Shown: positions 1 through 8,946, counted from the first letter of the stretch. The stretch: 64,000 nt of DNA from Roseburia sp. (GCA_003483745.1 DMYD01000042.1:15225-79224); one strand, 5' to 3'. Translations and numbers: made by a program. Notes: generated by a model from the letters alone, not told the origin.

Positions 1-27
1 CAATGATAAGAGGAAGGGGTGAAAAGT

Positions 28-888
28 ATGAATGAGAACCGTAATTTAAAAAAAGGTGTAGGAATTCATGCAAGAAGATTTATTGCATATGTTGTATTAG
101 CGATTGTCTCTGTTTTGTGTTTATTCTGGTTTTATGTGCTGTTTATTAATGCGACCAGATCAAACGGTGAGTTGCAGTCAGGTTTTACATTGATTCCGAG
201 CGGCCATCTTTGGGAAAACTGGAAAAACTTAAGGAATGGAACACTTCCGGTGTGGAACGGTATGATCAACAGTCTGATCGTTTCCTCCCTTAGTGCAGTA
301 CTCAGTGTATATTTTTCGACGATGACAGCTTATGCGATCCATGCATATGATTTCAAACTGAAAAAATATATTTATCCGTTTATCCTGATGATTATGATGA
401 TCCCGACACAGGTAACGGCACTTGGATTTATCAAACTTGTTTCCAGCATGAAATTAGAGGATTCCTTCATTCCTCTGATCGTACCGGCAATTGCCGCTCC
501 GGTTACGTTTTTCTACATGAAACAGTACATGGAAAGTACATTGCCGTTGTCACTGATCGAAGCAGCGCGCATTGATGGATCAGGAGAATTTCATACATTT
601 AATACTATCGTAATGCCGTTGATGAAACCTGCTATCGCAGTGCAGATGATCTTTACTTTTGTAAGCAGCTGGAATAATTATTTCACACCGGCGCTGGTTT
701 TACATGATGACAAGAAAAAGACACTTCCTATCCTGATCGCACAGTTACGTGGAGCTGACTGGCTCAAGTTTGACATGGGGCAGGTATATGTGATGATCGC
801 ATTTTCCATCTTCCCGGTTATCATTGTATATCTGATCTTATCCAAACACATTGTACAGGGTGTTGCACTTGGCAGTGTAAAGGGTTAA
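28..888 (+). CDS. Carbohydrate ABC transporter permease (MalG family)
   Basis: This is an inner-membrane permease of an ABC sugar importer, one of the two channel subunits that receive sugar from a lipoprotein and couple to a cytoplasmic ATPase. It has about six hydrophobic segments, the first near residues 18-42. The EAA loop that docks on the ATPase is visible near residues 178-197 (EAARIDGSG followed by I-V-M-P). The 286-residue length is typical of MalG-type subunits. A GTG nine bases upstream would overlap the Shine-Dalgarno AGGAAGGGG at 11-19, so the ATG at 28 was chosen. It is probably the last gene of an operon whose binding protein and first permease lie before the window. The substrate cannot be told from this subunit. 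Confidence 0.93.
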   Translation: MNENRNLKKGVGIHARRFIAYVVLAIVSVLCLFWFYVLFINATRSNGELQSGFTLIPSGHLWENWKNLRNGTLPVWNGMINSLIVSSLSAVLSVYFSTMTAYAIHAYDFKLKKYIYPFILMIMMIPTQVTALGFIKLVSSMKLEDSFIPLIVPAIAAPVTFFYMKQYMESTLPLSLIEAARIDGSGEFHTFNTIVMPLMKPAIAVQMIFTFVSSWNNYFTPALVLHDDKKKTLPILIAQLRGADWLKFDMGQVYVMIAFSIFPVIIVYLILSKHIVQGVALGSVKG

Positions 889-939
889 CAGATTCTGGTT
901 AAGAAATTCTGGTTAATCAGAAAAATTACTTTATTATAT

Positions 940-980
940 AAAAATGAGACTACTGTACAGGTGGTCTCATTTTTATTTTT
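940..980 (+). terminator. Rho-independent terminator after the sugar permease
   Basis: An inverted repeat pairs AAAATGAGAC-TAC (from 941) with GTG-GTCTCATTTT (to about 973), around a short loop. A T-rich tail follows. It closes the ABC transporter operon. Confidence 0.8.
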
Positions 981-1088
981 TGCCCACCGTATCAGTGCAC
1001 AATGACTGTAAGAAAGGAAAAAAAATTGTTATAATTATAAATTATAAAAATACTTAATGATCAGGATATCAGGAAAGGAATAGTGCCT

Positions 1089-1859
1089 ATGAAAATAGCA
1101 ATCGTAACAGGGGCGTCAAGCGGGCTTGGCAGTGAGTTTGTCAGACAGATCAGAAAACAGGAAAAACTAGATGAAATATGGGTGGTCGCGCGTAGAAAAG
1201 ACCGCCTGACGGCATTAGAAAAAGAACTTCAGACACATCTTAGGATCATTACCGGGGATCTGACAAAGGCGGAGACACTGCGTGAAATAGAGGCGATGCT
1301 CTGGAAAGAAAAACCGGATGTACGCATCTTGATCAATGCGGCGGGATACGGAAAGATCGGATCCTGGCGGGATATCAAAAGAGTGGATGTGGATGGCATG
1401 ATCGACTTAAATTGTAAAGCAGCCGTTGCCATAACACAGATCACACTGCCTTTTATGAAACGCGGTGCGCGTGTTTTGCAGATCTGTTCGACCGCGGCAT
1501 TTCAGCCGTTCCCATATCTGAGTGTTTATGCGGCAACGAAAGCATTTTTATATCGTTACAGCAGGGCGCTGCGCGTGGAACTTTACGGTACGGGAATCCG
1601 TGTGACCGCTGTCTGTCCTTACTGGATCAAGGACACCGAGTTCATCGGGCGGGCAAAGAAGAGCAGTGACAGTTCTTATATTCACAGTTTTCCGCTTGCT
1701 TCCCGACAGAAAAATGTGGCGCGTCATGCACTGCTGGATGCAAAACTTGGGCTGGCAGTATCCACACCGGGTATCGTATGTACCCTGCACCGGGCAGCAG
1801 CAAAGATTGTTCCGGCAGATCTGATGATGGGGGCGTGGGCTTTGATACGGAGAGTATAA
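1089..1859 (+). CDS. Short-chain dehydrogenase/reductase (SDR) family oxidoreductase
   Basis: This is a predicted cytoplasmic NAD(P)-dependent oxidoreductase of the classical SDR family. The Rossmann cofactor motif TGASSGLG is at residues 7-14. An NAAG motif lies near residue 83, and the catalytic Ser134, Tyr147 and Lys151 (YAATK) are all present. At 256 residues it has the usual family length. The ATG at 1089 is preceded by AGGAAAGGA at 1071-1079; a GTG six bases upstream is too close to this site. It stands alone between two transcription units. The substrate is unknown, and the C-terminal third is more divergent than the catalytic core. Confidence 0.88.
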   Translation: MKIAIVTGASSGLGSEFVRQIRKQEKLDEIWVVARRKDRLTALEKELQTHLRIITGDLTKAETLREIEAMLWKEKPDVRILINAAGYGKIGSWRDIKRVDVDGMIDLNCKAAVAITQITLPFMKRGARVLQICSTAAFQPFPYLSVYAATKAFLYRYSRALRVELYGTGIRVTAVCPYWIKDTEFIGRAKKSSDSSYIHSFPLASRQKNVARHALLDAKLGLAVSTPGIVCTLHRAAAKIVPADLMMGAWALIRRV

Positions 1860-1866
1860 AAACCTC

Positions 1867-1895
1867 TTGACAAATCCATATACCGGTACTATTAT
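1867..1895 (+). promoter_or_regulatory. Sigma-A promoter of the metal-efflux operon
   Basis: TTGACA at 1867-1872 and TATTAT at 1890-1895 are separated by 17 bases. This is close to the sigma-A consensus and lies directly upstream of the arsR-like gene. Confidence 0.75.
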
Positions 1896-1902
1896 AAACA
1901 TA

Positions 1903-1924
1903 TGAACAGATAAGAATATGTTCA
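1903..1924 (+). promoter_or_regulatory. Probable ArsR-family operator
   Basis: A perfect inverted repeat, TGAACA-N10-TGTTCA, lies at 1903-1908 and 1919-1924, over the expected transcription start and just after the -10 box. Position and shape suit repression by the ArsR-family protein encoded immediately downstream. That link is inference from the geometry and from known CadC/CzrA operators. Confidence 0.6.
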
Positions 1925-1956
1925 AATAATAATGTGAAAGACCGGGGGTGTAAGAT

Positions 1957-2316
1957 TTGGCAATAGACGATGTACCGTGCTGTGAGGCATATGAAGTCCA
2001 TGAAGATAAGATCAGAGCGGCAAATGAACAGATGCCGGACGAAGATGAATTATATGATCTCGCCGAGCTGTTCAAGGTATTTGGGGATTCTACAAGGATC
2101 CGGATCCTGTTCGTGCTGTTTCAGTCGGAGATGTGTGTATGCGATCTGGCACAGTCACTGAATATGAACCAGTCGGCGATTTCACATCAGCTTAAGATCT
2201 TAAAACAGGCGAAGCTTGTGAACGGACGGCGCGAAGGCAAGTCCGTGATCTACTCACTGGCAGATGAACATGTAAGGACAATCATCGATCAGGGAAGAGA
2301 ACATATCGAAGAGTAA
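1957..2316 (+). CDS. ArsR/SmtB-family metal-responsive repressor
   Basis: This small winged-helix repressor (119 residues) is expected to release DNA when it binds a metal ion. The helix-turn-helix spans about residues 55-85. Its recognition region includes the metal-site motif EMCVCDL (Cys60 and Cys62), matching the ELCVCDL box of CadC and ArsR. Cys8 and Cys9 near the N-terminus recall the extra thiol ligands of the cadmium/lead sensor CadC. The start is a TTG preceded by GGGGGTG. It opens an operon with an HMA protein and a P-type ATPase, so cadmium, zinc or lead is a likely signal. The exact metal is not shown by the sequence. Confidence 0.92.
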   Translation: MAIDDVPCCEAYEVHEDKIRAANEQMPDEDELYDLAELFKVFGDSTRIRILFVLFQSEMCVCDLAQSLNMNQSAISHQLKILKQAKLVNGRREGKSVIYSLADEHVRTIIDQGREHIEE

Positions 2317-2360
2317 GTAAAAACAAAATTTATATCAAATAGAAAATGGAGGATTCAATT

Positions 2361-2579
2361 ATGAAAAAGAAATTTAAACTTGAGGATCTTGATTGTGCAA
2401 ACTGTGCAGCAAAAATGGAAGAGGCAATCAAAAAAATCGAAGGTGTCAATGATGCAAATGTCAGCTTTATGACACAGAAAATGATGGTAGATGCAGTGGA
2501 TGACAAATTTGATGATATCATGAAAGAAGTTGTTAAAGTCTGTGCAAAGGTTGAGCCGGACTGCAAGATCTTACTGTAA
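2361..2579 (+). CDS. Heavy-metal-associated (HMA) domain protein, CopZ-like metallochaperone
   Basis: This 72-residue protein is essentially one HMA domain. The metal-binding loop reads D-C-A-N-C-A near residues 11-16, a variant of the usual GMTCxxC. It probably binds a soft metal and hands it to the neighbouring ATPase, which lacks its own N-terminal HMA domain. The ATG at 2361 is preceded by GGAGG at 2348-2352; the in-frame ATG at 2346 lies inside the ribosome site and was rejected. The gene lies 44 bases after the arsR-like stop and 180 bases before the ATPase. Confidence 0.9.
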   Translation: MKKKFKLEDLDCANCAAKMEEAIKKIEGVNDANVSFMTQKMMVDAVDDKFDDIMKEVVKVCAKVEPDCKILL

Positions 2580-2636
2580 GAAAATTCAAAAAACAAAAAC
2601 ATAGTTGTGTGTGACAATCAGTCTCATACAGGAAAA

Positions 2637-2690
2637 GCCCGGTTATGCAAAAGGAGTGCTGCATGGCATGAAAATATATGCATACCGGGC
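2637..2690 (+). other. Long intergenic hairpin between the HMA gene and its ATPase
   Basis: The arm from 2637 to 2649 (starting GCCCGG) pairs with 2679-2690 (ending CCGGGC), with one bulge. The loop holds AAGGAG followed by a two-codon reading frame (ATG GCA TGA). No T-tract follows, so it is not a standard terminator. It may set mRNA stability or the ratio of chaperone to ATPase. The function is inference. Confidence 0.4.
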
Positions 2691-2759
2691 TTACAAAAAA
2701 GAAAACATATGAATACATGAACATATGAAATAAAAGTGAGAAAGAAAAGAGGAAACGAT

Positions 2760-4643
2760 ATGACATCAAAACAGAAAAAAATGCTGTACCGTATTATCAC
2801 TGCATTTGTACTGTTTGTAGTGTTAATGGTTTTAGAGCATACCGGAGTATTAGAACAGTTACCAAGCCAGTGGCTTGTATTTCTGATTTACCTGATCCCG
2901 TATCTGGTGATCGGTTATGATATTGTTTTTAAAGCAGTCAGAAACATCAGTCATGGACAGGTGTTTGATGAAAACTTCCTGATGATGGTTGCAACATTTG
3001 GTGCATTTGGTGTAAAGGAATATTCTGAGGCGGTTGCCGTTATGCTGTTTTATCAGGTCGGAGAGCTGTTCCAGAATTATGCGGTTGGTAAATCCAGACA
3101 GTCCATCTCCGATATGATGGACATCTGTCCGGAATATGCAAACATCGAAGAAAACGGAGTGTTAACGCAGGTTGATCCGGATGATGTGGAAGTTGGAACC
3201 ATCATCGTTGTAAAACCGGGTGAGCGTATCCCGCTCGATGGAATCGTGACAGAGGGAACGTCCATGATCGACACCGCAGCACTGACCGGTGAATCTGTAC
3301 CGCGCAAGGCGACAGTCGGTGATGAGATCATCAGTGGATGTGTCAATGGAAGCAGTACGATCAAAGTAAAAGTAACGAAAGCATTTGAGGATTCCACGGT
3401 AGCCCGTATTTTAGAACTGGTAGAAAATGCAAGCAGCAAGAAAGCAAAAGTGGAAAACTTTATCACCAGATTTGCAAAATACTATACACCGGTTGTTACG
3501 ATCGGCGCAGTGATTTTAGCGATTTTACCGCCTCTCATTTTAGGTGGTGGCTGGGCAGACTGGATCCAGAGAGCATGTATTTTTCTTGTTATATCTTGTC
3601 CGTGTGCACTTGTTATATCTGTTCCGCTCGGCTTCTTTGGCGGAATCGGAGCTTCCTCTAAGATTGGTATTCTGGTAAAAGGAAGCAACTATTTAGAGGC
3701 AGTTGCTGAAATGACGACGATTGTCTTTGATAAGACCGGTACACTGACGAAAGGTGAATTTAAGGTTTCTGAAGTACTGCCGTCTGCAGATAAAAATAAC
3801 ACGATTGGCAAAGAGGAATTACTGGAAATTGCAGCATACGGCGAAGGCTACTCGAATCATCCAATCGCAAATTCTATCCGGGAAGCATACGGAAAAACAC
3901 TTTCCATGGAGCGCGTTACAGATACGGAAGAGATTGCCGGACACGGAATCCATACATTTATTGATGGCAGGGAAGTATACCTTGGCAATGCAAAACTGAT
4001 GAAAGCGCAAAATATCACCTATACCGAAAATAAGACTGTCGGAACGGTTGTCTATGTGGCATGCAACAATGTATTTGCCGGAAGCATTGTGATCTCAGAC
4101 AGCGTCAAAGAGGGCAGTAAAGAGGCACTCTGTGATATGAAACAGGTTGGCGTGAAAAAGACAGTTATGCTGACCGGAGACAGACAGGCAGCGGCAGATG
4201 CTGTTGCGGCAGAGCTTGGCATTGATGAAGTGCATGCAGAACTTCTCCCGGCAGACAAAGTTGGGGAGGTTGAAAAGCTGTTAGGTGCACAGGATGAGAA
4301 AGAAAGACTTGCGTTTGTCGGTGATGGTATCAACGACGCGCCTGTACTCACAAGAGCAGATATCGGAATTGCCATGGGAAGCATGGGATCGGATGCTGCA
4401 ATCGAGGCGGCTGACATTGTACTTATGGATGATGATATCCGTAAAATTGCATCGTTAGTTAAAATTGCGAGAAAGACGCTTGGCATCGTAAAACAGAATA
4501 TTGTATTTGCACTGGCAGTCAAGGCTCTGGTATTATTATTAGGTGCCCTTGGTATGGCAAATATGTGGGAAGCAGTATTCGCGGATGTCGGAGTTTCTGT
4601 GATAGCAATTTTAAACTCCATGCGTACGCTCAATACGAAATAG
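2760..4643 (+). CDS. Heavy-metal P-type ATPase (CadA/ZntA-like exporter)
   Basis: This P1B-type ATPase exports a metal ion across the membrane at the cost of ATP. The order of motifs is complete: TGES near residues 176-179 in the actuator, the transport-site motif C-P-C-A-L-V at 280-285, the phosphorylation motif DKTGT with Asp324, an HP locus (N-H-P-I-A-N) near residue 370, and GDGINDAP near residue 522. The N-terminal region goes straight into membrane helices with no HMA domain; that domain is supplied by the separate small gene upstream. The ATG at 2760 follows AGAGGA. The CPC motif, ArsR partner and TetR partner suit Cd/Zn/Pb or Co export, though Cu is not excluded. Confidence 0.93.
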   Translation: MTSKQKKMLYRIITAFVLFVVLMVLEHTGVLEQLPSQWLVFLIYLIPYLVIGYDIVFKAVRNISHGQVFDENFLMMVATFGAFGVKEYSEAVAVMLFYQVGELFQNYAVGKSRQSISDMMDICPEYANIEENGVLTQVDPDDVEVGTIIVVKPGERIPLDGIVTEGTSMIDTAALTGESVPRKATVGDEIISGCVNGSSTIKVKVTKAFEDSTVARILELVENASSKKAKVENFITRFAKYYTPVVTIGAVILAILPPLILGGGWADWIQRACIFLVISCPCALVISVPLGFFGGIGASSKIGILVKGSNYLEAVAEMTTIVFDKTGTLTKGEFKVSEVLPSADKNNTIGKEELLEIAAYGEGYSNHPIANSIREAYGKTLSMERVTDTEEIAGHGIHTFIDGREVYLGNAKLMKAQNITYTENKTVGTVVYVACNNVFAGSIVISDSVKEGSKEALCDMKQVGVKKTVMLTGDRQAAADAVAAELGIDEVHAELLPADKVGEVEKLLGAQDEKERLAFVGDGINDAPVLTRADIGIAMGSMGSDAAIEAADIVLMDDDIRKIASLVKIARKTLGIVKQNIVFALAVKALVLLLGALGMANMWEAVFADVGVSVIAILNSMRTLNTK

Positions 4644-4647
4644 GAAA

Positions 4648-5286
4648 ATGAAAGACGAAAAAGAAACAGGGAAAAAACTGCAGGATGCCGCAAAAAAGGA
4701 ATTCTTAGAAAAAGGATTCCAGAAGGCATCCCTGCGGAATATCTGCAAAAATGCAGGAGTTACGACCGGAGCACTCTATTTTTTCTTCCGGGATAAAGAT
4801 GAACTGTTTGAATCCTTAGTAATGGAACCGGTAGAAGAAGTGCGAAATCTGATGGTGGAACATTACAGGTCTGAATTGGAAATGATAGACAATGGCGAGA
4901 CGGTAAAAGAAGATTTTTCAGATGATGCGGAATGTACCGGAAAAATTATAGAAAAGATATACCAGCATAAAGAAGCATTTGAACTGCTGCTGATGAAAGC
5001 ACAGGGCTCAAAGCTGGAAGGTGTTCTGGATGGATTTGTGGAGATTACAGAACAGCATTACCGCCATCTGGCAGATGAGACGAGCAGACAGCTTAAGACC
5101 AGAAGAATCGGAGATAAAATGATTCACTGGATGTCCCATATGCAGATTGATACGTTTGTCTATATGGTGGAACATATAGAGACGGCAGAAGAAGCATTTG
5201 AGTATATGGAGACGGTAGTAAGCTATATGATAAACGGCTGGTATGGGATGTTTCAGGATGTAGTATCAGAACATGAAAAACAATAA
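4648..5286 (+). CDS. TetR/AcrR-family transcriptional regulator
   Basis: The protein has 212 residues. The N-terminal DNA-binding domain carries the TetR signature (FLEKGFQKASLRNIC, then AGVTTGALYFFF) near residues 18-52. The C-terminal ligand-binding half is helical and not assigned. The gene starts four bases after the ATPase stop, so it is part of the metal-efflux transcript and might add a second layer of control. It could instead regulate the ABC exporter encoded just downstream, which is a common arrangement. No operator could be identified with confidence. Confidence 0.88.
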   Translation: MKDEKETGKKLQDAAKKEFLEKGFQKASLRNICKNAGVTTGALYFFFRDKDELFESLVMEPVEEVRNLMVEHYRSELEMIDNGETVKEDFSDDAECTGKIIEKIYQHKEAFELLLMKAQGSKLEGVLDGFVEITEQHYRHLADETSRQLKTRRIGDKMIHWMSHMQIDTFVYMVEHIETAEEAFEYMETVVSYMINGWYGMFQDVVSEHEKQ

Positions 5287-5300
5287 TAAAATGAATCAGG

Positions 5301-5336
5301 CCACCGCTTTTATGTATGGAGCACATAGGGCGGTGG
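5301..5336 (+). other. Hairpin after the TetR gene
   Basis: CCACCGC at 5301-5307 pairs with GCGGTGG at 5330-5336, with a small inner stem (TATGT/ACATA). The tail is A-rich rather than T-rich, so termination is doubtful. Confidence 0.35.
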
Positions 5337-5481
5337 AAAAAATAACACAAACATAACATTGTTACGTTAAAACAATAAAGAAAAAAGCGTTAATTTATAA
5401 AAAATCATTGCAAATAAAAATTTCTTGAAAAAGAAGTAATATGGCCATCAGAAATAAGCCATGCGAAAGGGAGGAACATCT

Positions 5482-6183
5482 ATGTATCTGCAGGTAAAAG
5501 ATCTAAAGAAAAGTTATGGAGAGGGAGGCAGTTATATCCAGGTATTAAAGGGAATTACAACCGGAGTAAAACAGGGGCAGATGTGTGTTATCCAGGGAAC
5601 CAGCGGCTCAGGAAAGTCCACATTTTTAAATTGTATCGGAGGGCTTGATGTAATGGATTCCGGTTCGATCAAAGTGGATGGAAAAGAGATTGCAGGATTA
5701 GACATGGATGCACTTGCTGATTACCGCAGGGATAATCTGGGATTTATTTTCCAGTTTTACAATCTGGTACCAAATCTTACGGTGCGCGAGAATATTCAGG
5801 TATGTGAATATCTGACAAAAGATCCACTTGATATGGAGGAACTGTTAGAGGTATTAGGCCTGACGGAACATCAGAATAAATTTCCGTCACAGCTTTCCGG
5901 CGGACAGCAGCAACGCTGTGCAATCGCGCGTGCGCTGATCAAAAATCCAAAGCTGTTACTCTGCGACGAGCCGACCGGCGCACTTGATTCTAAAACGTCG
6001 CGTGATATTCTGGCATTGTTAGAGGAGATTAACCGGAAATATAAAACGACGATGTTGATCGTTACACATAATAATTCGATCAAGCAGATGGTACATAAAG
6101 TGATCATCATTAAAGACGGACTGATTCATAAAGAGTATGAAAATGAAACACGGGTACCGGCAGCAGAACTGGAGGATTTATAG
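5482..6183 (+). CDS. ABC transporter ATP-binding protein (MacB/LolD-like)
   Basis: This is the cytoplasmic ATPase (233 residues) of a two-gene ABC exporter of the FtsX/MacB type. Walker A GTSGSGKST is at residues 39-47, the Q-loop region (FQFYNLVPNL) near residue 92, the signature LSGGQQQR near residue 138, Walker B LLLCDEP near 158-164, and the H-loop (VTHN) near residue 194. The ATG at 5482 is chosen because GGGAGG lies at 5469-5474; an upstream in-frame ATG at 5461 has no ribosome site. The permease gene starts at the base after its stop codon. Related pairs export peptides or antibiotics or act on the envelope; the substrate is unknown. Confidence 0.93.
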   Translation: MYLQVKDLKKSYGEGGSYIQVLKGITTGVKQGQMCVIQGTSGSGKSTFLNCIGGLDVMDSGSIKVDGKEIAGLDMDALADYRRDNLGFIFQFYNLVPNLTVRENIQVCEYLTKDPLDMEELLEVLGLTEHQNKFPSQLSGGQQQRCAIARALIKNPKLLLCDEPTGALDSKTSRDILALLEEINRKYKTTMLIVTHNNSIKQMVHKVIIIKDGLIHKEYENETRVPAAELEDL

Positions 6184-7581
6184 ATGCAGAAGATTTTAAG
6201 AAAAAGAATCTTAAGGGATCTGCGGGCGAATCTGGCAGGATATCTTGCCCTGGGATTTTTAATTGTTTTATCAATGTATATGGTAGTCAGTCTGATCGGA
6301 GCGGCTGAGACGATCATTCAGGGAACAAAGAATGCAGCGGAAGAAAATAAACTGGAAGACGGCGAATTTGGAGTGTTTGTTCCTCTGACCGAAAAAGAAG
6401 AACAAAAGCTGACCGAAAAAGGAATTTCGCTGGAAAGAATGTTTTATCTGGATTTTGAAATTTCAGACCAGAACATTCTGCGCGTGTATCAAAACAGAGA
6501 CAGGATAAATTTGCTAAAACTCGATGAGGGGCGGCAGGCAGAAAAAGAAAATGAGGCAGTGATAGAAAAACGTTACTGTGAGGAAAATGGGATTCATATT
6601 GGGGATGTTATAGAAATTGGTGAAGAAAAAATAAAGGTAACAGGGATCGGTTCAGCACCGGATTATGATCTGCCATTGCAAAAGATTTCAGACAGTTCTG
6701 CGGACAGCAGCCAGTTTGGAATCATGTTTGTTGACAAAGAGCAGTACGAAAAATTGAAAAATTCCCAAAAAAGCACAAAGGCAGAAGAATGTGTCTATGC
6801 ATACCGCCTGAATGATAAGATGACGCAGGAAGAATTGAAAAAAGAGTTAAAGAAACTCAAACTTTCAAAGGATGAAGTGTCAGATCCGTTTTTTAAAGAA
6901 TACTGGGATGAAACGGCAGGAAAGAGGGATGATTTAGAGGAGGGCATTCAAAAATTATCCGATGGAGCGGATGAACTGACGGATGGATTAGATGAACTTG
7001 ATTCATACGGAGATCAGTTTGATGAAGCATCCGAAGATATTTTTGAATCCTATTTGAAACAGGCATCCGATGGCTTAAACGGCGTTGGACTTTCCGGGGA
7101 ACTTACGGCAGATAATTATAAACAGAAAATAGATGAGTTAAGAGCAAAAAATGATGGAAACGGACTTTTGAAATTAAAACTGTTTTCCATAGAAAAACAG
7201 TTGATGAAGTTAGATGCATACCGGAGTGGAATGAAAGAATATACGGATGGTGTCACAGAGGCGGCAGATGGTTCGAGAAAGCTTTCAGATGGAATCGGAG
7301 AATTAAAAGATGCTTCGGATGAAATTTTAGATGCATGGAAGATTGATCTTATGAATCTGACACAATTTCTTCCGGCAGAGGATAATCCACGCATCGGGGC
7401 GGCAGCGGATGATCAGATTGTAAATAAAATGGCGGGACTTGCAGCAGGTGTGATCGTTCTTGTTTTATTTACCTATGTGATCTCAGTGTTTGTGGTGCAT
7501 GGGATTGAAAGGGAGAATAGTGTGATCGGTGCACTTTATGCCCTTGGAGTGAAAAAGGAGATCTTTTGTATCATTATCTGA
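6184..7581 (+). CDS. FtsX-like ABC permease, 5' part (frameshifted)
   Basis: This reading frame encodes the first 465 residues of a large MacB/FtsX-type permease. It has an N-terminal membrane helix (about 17-40), an extracytoplasmic domain with acidic helical segments containing repeated L-S-D-G and L-T-D-G motifs, and a second membrane helix near 416-440. It ends with E-I-F-C-I-I-I where related permeases continue with a (D/E)-L-L-x-H-Y-L sequence. That continuation is present in the -1 frame from about 7557. One A too few in the A5 run at 7552-7556 would explain the break. The 5' and 3' parts together make one family-length permease of about 905 residues. Translation starts directly after the ATPase stop, with GGAGG at 6170-6174. 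Confidence 0.85.
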   Translation: MQKILRKRILRDLRANLAGYLALGFLIVLSMYMVVSLIGAAETIIQGTKNAAEENKLEDGEFGVFVPLTEKEEQKLTEKGISLERMFYLDFEISDQNILRVYQNRDRINLLKLDEGRQAEKENEAVIEKRYCEENGIHIGDVIEIGEEKIKVTGIGSAPDYDLPLQKISDSSADSSQFGIMFVDKEQYEKLKNSQKSTKAEECVYAYRLNDKMTQEELKKELKKLKLSKDEVSDPFFKEYWDETAGKRDDLEEGIQKLSDGADELTDGLDELDSYGDQFDEASEDIFESYLKQASDGLNGVGLSGELTADNYKQKIDELRAKNDGNGLLKLKLFSIEKQLMKLDAYRSGMKEYTDGVTEAADGSRKLSDGIGELKDASDEILDAWKIDLMNLTQFLPAEDNPRIGAAADDQIVNKMAGLAAGVIVLVLFTYVISVFVVHGIERENSVIGALYALGVKKEIFCIII

Positions 7582-8912
7582 CACTTCCGGTCATTGTGAC
7601 GACACTCAGCGCAGTGCTTGGCACAATGCTTGGACTCAGCAGATTGGGAATTGATGTACAGATGGGAGACTGCTATGCGTATTATTCGATTCCGGCGCTG
7701 AAAGCAATCTGCCCGGCATATCTTCTTTTATATGGAATTGTCATGCCGCCGCTTACAGCTGTTGTCGTAAATTATTTTGTAATCCGCAAAAAGCTGTCGA
7801 GACCGGTACTTGCAATGATTCATAATGAACAGAAAACGAAAAAGGTTTCTGCATGGGATCTGAAAAATATGGGATTCATCAGCCGTTTCCGGGTCCGTCA
7901 GATGTTAAGGGAGATGCGCACAGGATTTACCGTCGTATTTGGAATGTTTATATCCCTGCTGATCATGATGCTTGGGATTGACTGTTATGTGATGTGCAAG
8001 CATTTAAATGTGGAAAATAAGCAGGACACGAAATATGAATATATGTATACCTATAAATATCCGACGAAGGAAGTGCCGGATGGTGGGACAGAAAGCTATG
8101 CAGTTACACTGAAAAAAGAAATCCTTGGCTATAATCTGGATGTCACGCTGCTTGGAATCACAGAGGATAATCCATATTTTGATGCTGCGGTAGAGAGTGG
8201 AAAAAATAAAATTATCATATCATCAGCTATGGCGGAAAAATATGGACTTCATACCGGGGATAAGGTAATCCTGACGGATGAGGAAGAAGATATAGATTAT
8301 GCATTTACTGTTTGTGGGGTTACGAAATATTCACTTGGAATGTATGCGTTTATGGACATAGAAAGTATGAGAGAATTGTTTGATGTATCGGACGACTATT
8401 ATAATGTGGTGTTTTCAGATCATGCACTTTCCATTCCATCCGGCAGACTATATGGAACCACCGCCCGCGAACAGATTGAAAAAAGTTCTTCCGTCTTTAT
8501 TTCAATGATGATGCCGATGATAGTTATGATGGTTGTATTATCTGCAATTATTTTTGCTGTAGTTATGTATCTGATGATGAAAGTTATGATCGATCGTTCC
8601 GTATTTGGTATATCGCTGATGAAAATATTTGGATACCGGACAAAAGAAGTGAAAAAATTATATCTGGATGGAAATTTCTTTGTTGTTGCGATCGGAGCTG
8701 CGGTCTGTATCCCGGCATCGAAAGTCCTGATGGATGCGATCTATCCGATGTTGGTATCAAACGTGGCATGCGGGATGAACCTGACATTTTCATGGCAGCT
8801 ATATACTGGAATTTATGTCGCAATTATGGTATTATATGAAATCATAAACAGGCTGTTGCTTCGCAGGATCAGACTGGTACTTCCGGCAGAGGTTTTGAAG
8901 AATCGTGAATAA
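7566..8912 (+). CDS. FtsX-like ABC permease, 3' part (frameshifted)
   Basis: This is the second half of the permease in the -1 frame relative to the first half. It begins H-Y-L-T-L-P-V-I-V-T-T, the usual start of the third membrane helix. A second extracytoplasmic domain follows, then the C-terminal FtsX domain with three helices (near residues 315-345, 370-390 and 410-430). The TTG at 7566 has AAGGAG at 7555-7560 with five bases of spacing, so separate initiation or re-initiation is possible. The alternatives are -1 slippage on AAAAAG, a real inactivating mutation, or a sequencing error. Codon use and the reading frame stay intact to the end, which argues against long-standing decay. Confidence 0.8.
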   Translation: MYHYLTLPVIVTTLSAVLGTMLGLSRLGIDVQMGDCYAYYSIPALKAICPAYLLLYGIVMPPLTAVVVNYFVIRKKLSRPVLAMIHNEQKTKKVSAWDLKNMGFISRFRVRQMLREMRTGFTVVFGMFISLLIMMLGIDCYVMCKHLNVENKQDTKYEYMYTYKYPTKEVPDGGTESYAVTLKKEILGYNLDVTLLGITEDNPYFDAAVESGKNKIIISSAMAEKYGLHTGDKVILTDEEEDIDYAFTVCGVTKYSLGMYAFMDIESMRELFDVSDDYYNVVFSDHALSIPSGRLYGTTAREQIEKSSSVFISMMMPMIVMMVVLSAIIFAVVMYLMMKVMIDRSVFGISLMKIFGYRTKEVKKLYLDGNFFVVAIGAAVCIPASKVLMDAIYPMLVSNVACGMNLTFSWQLYTGIYVAIMVLYEIINRLLLRRIRLVLPAEVLKNRE

Positions 8913-8946
8913 GAAAACCCATAACTGCATGGAATAAATTGGTAGA

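Noticed and set aside
1548..2075. 175-residue minus-strand frame opposite the SDR gene and the arsR promoter
   Set aside because: It crosses a clear promoter and operator and resembles no family; it is a shadow of the plus-strand genes.
4052..4729. 225-residue open frame on the minus strand opposite the CadA-like ATPase
   Set aside because: It mirrors a strongly conserved coding gene, has Ser/Ala-rich low-complexity content and no ribosome site.
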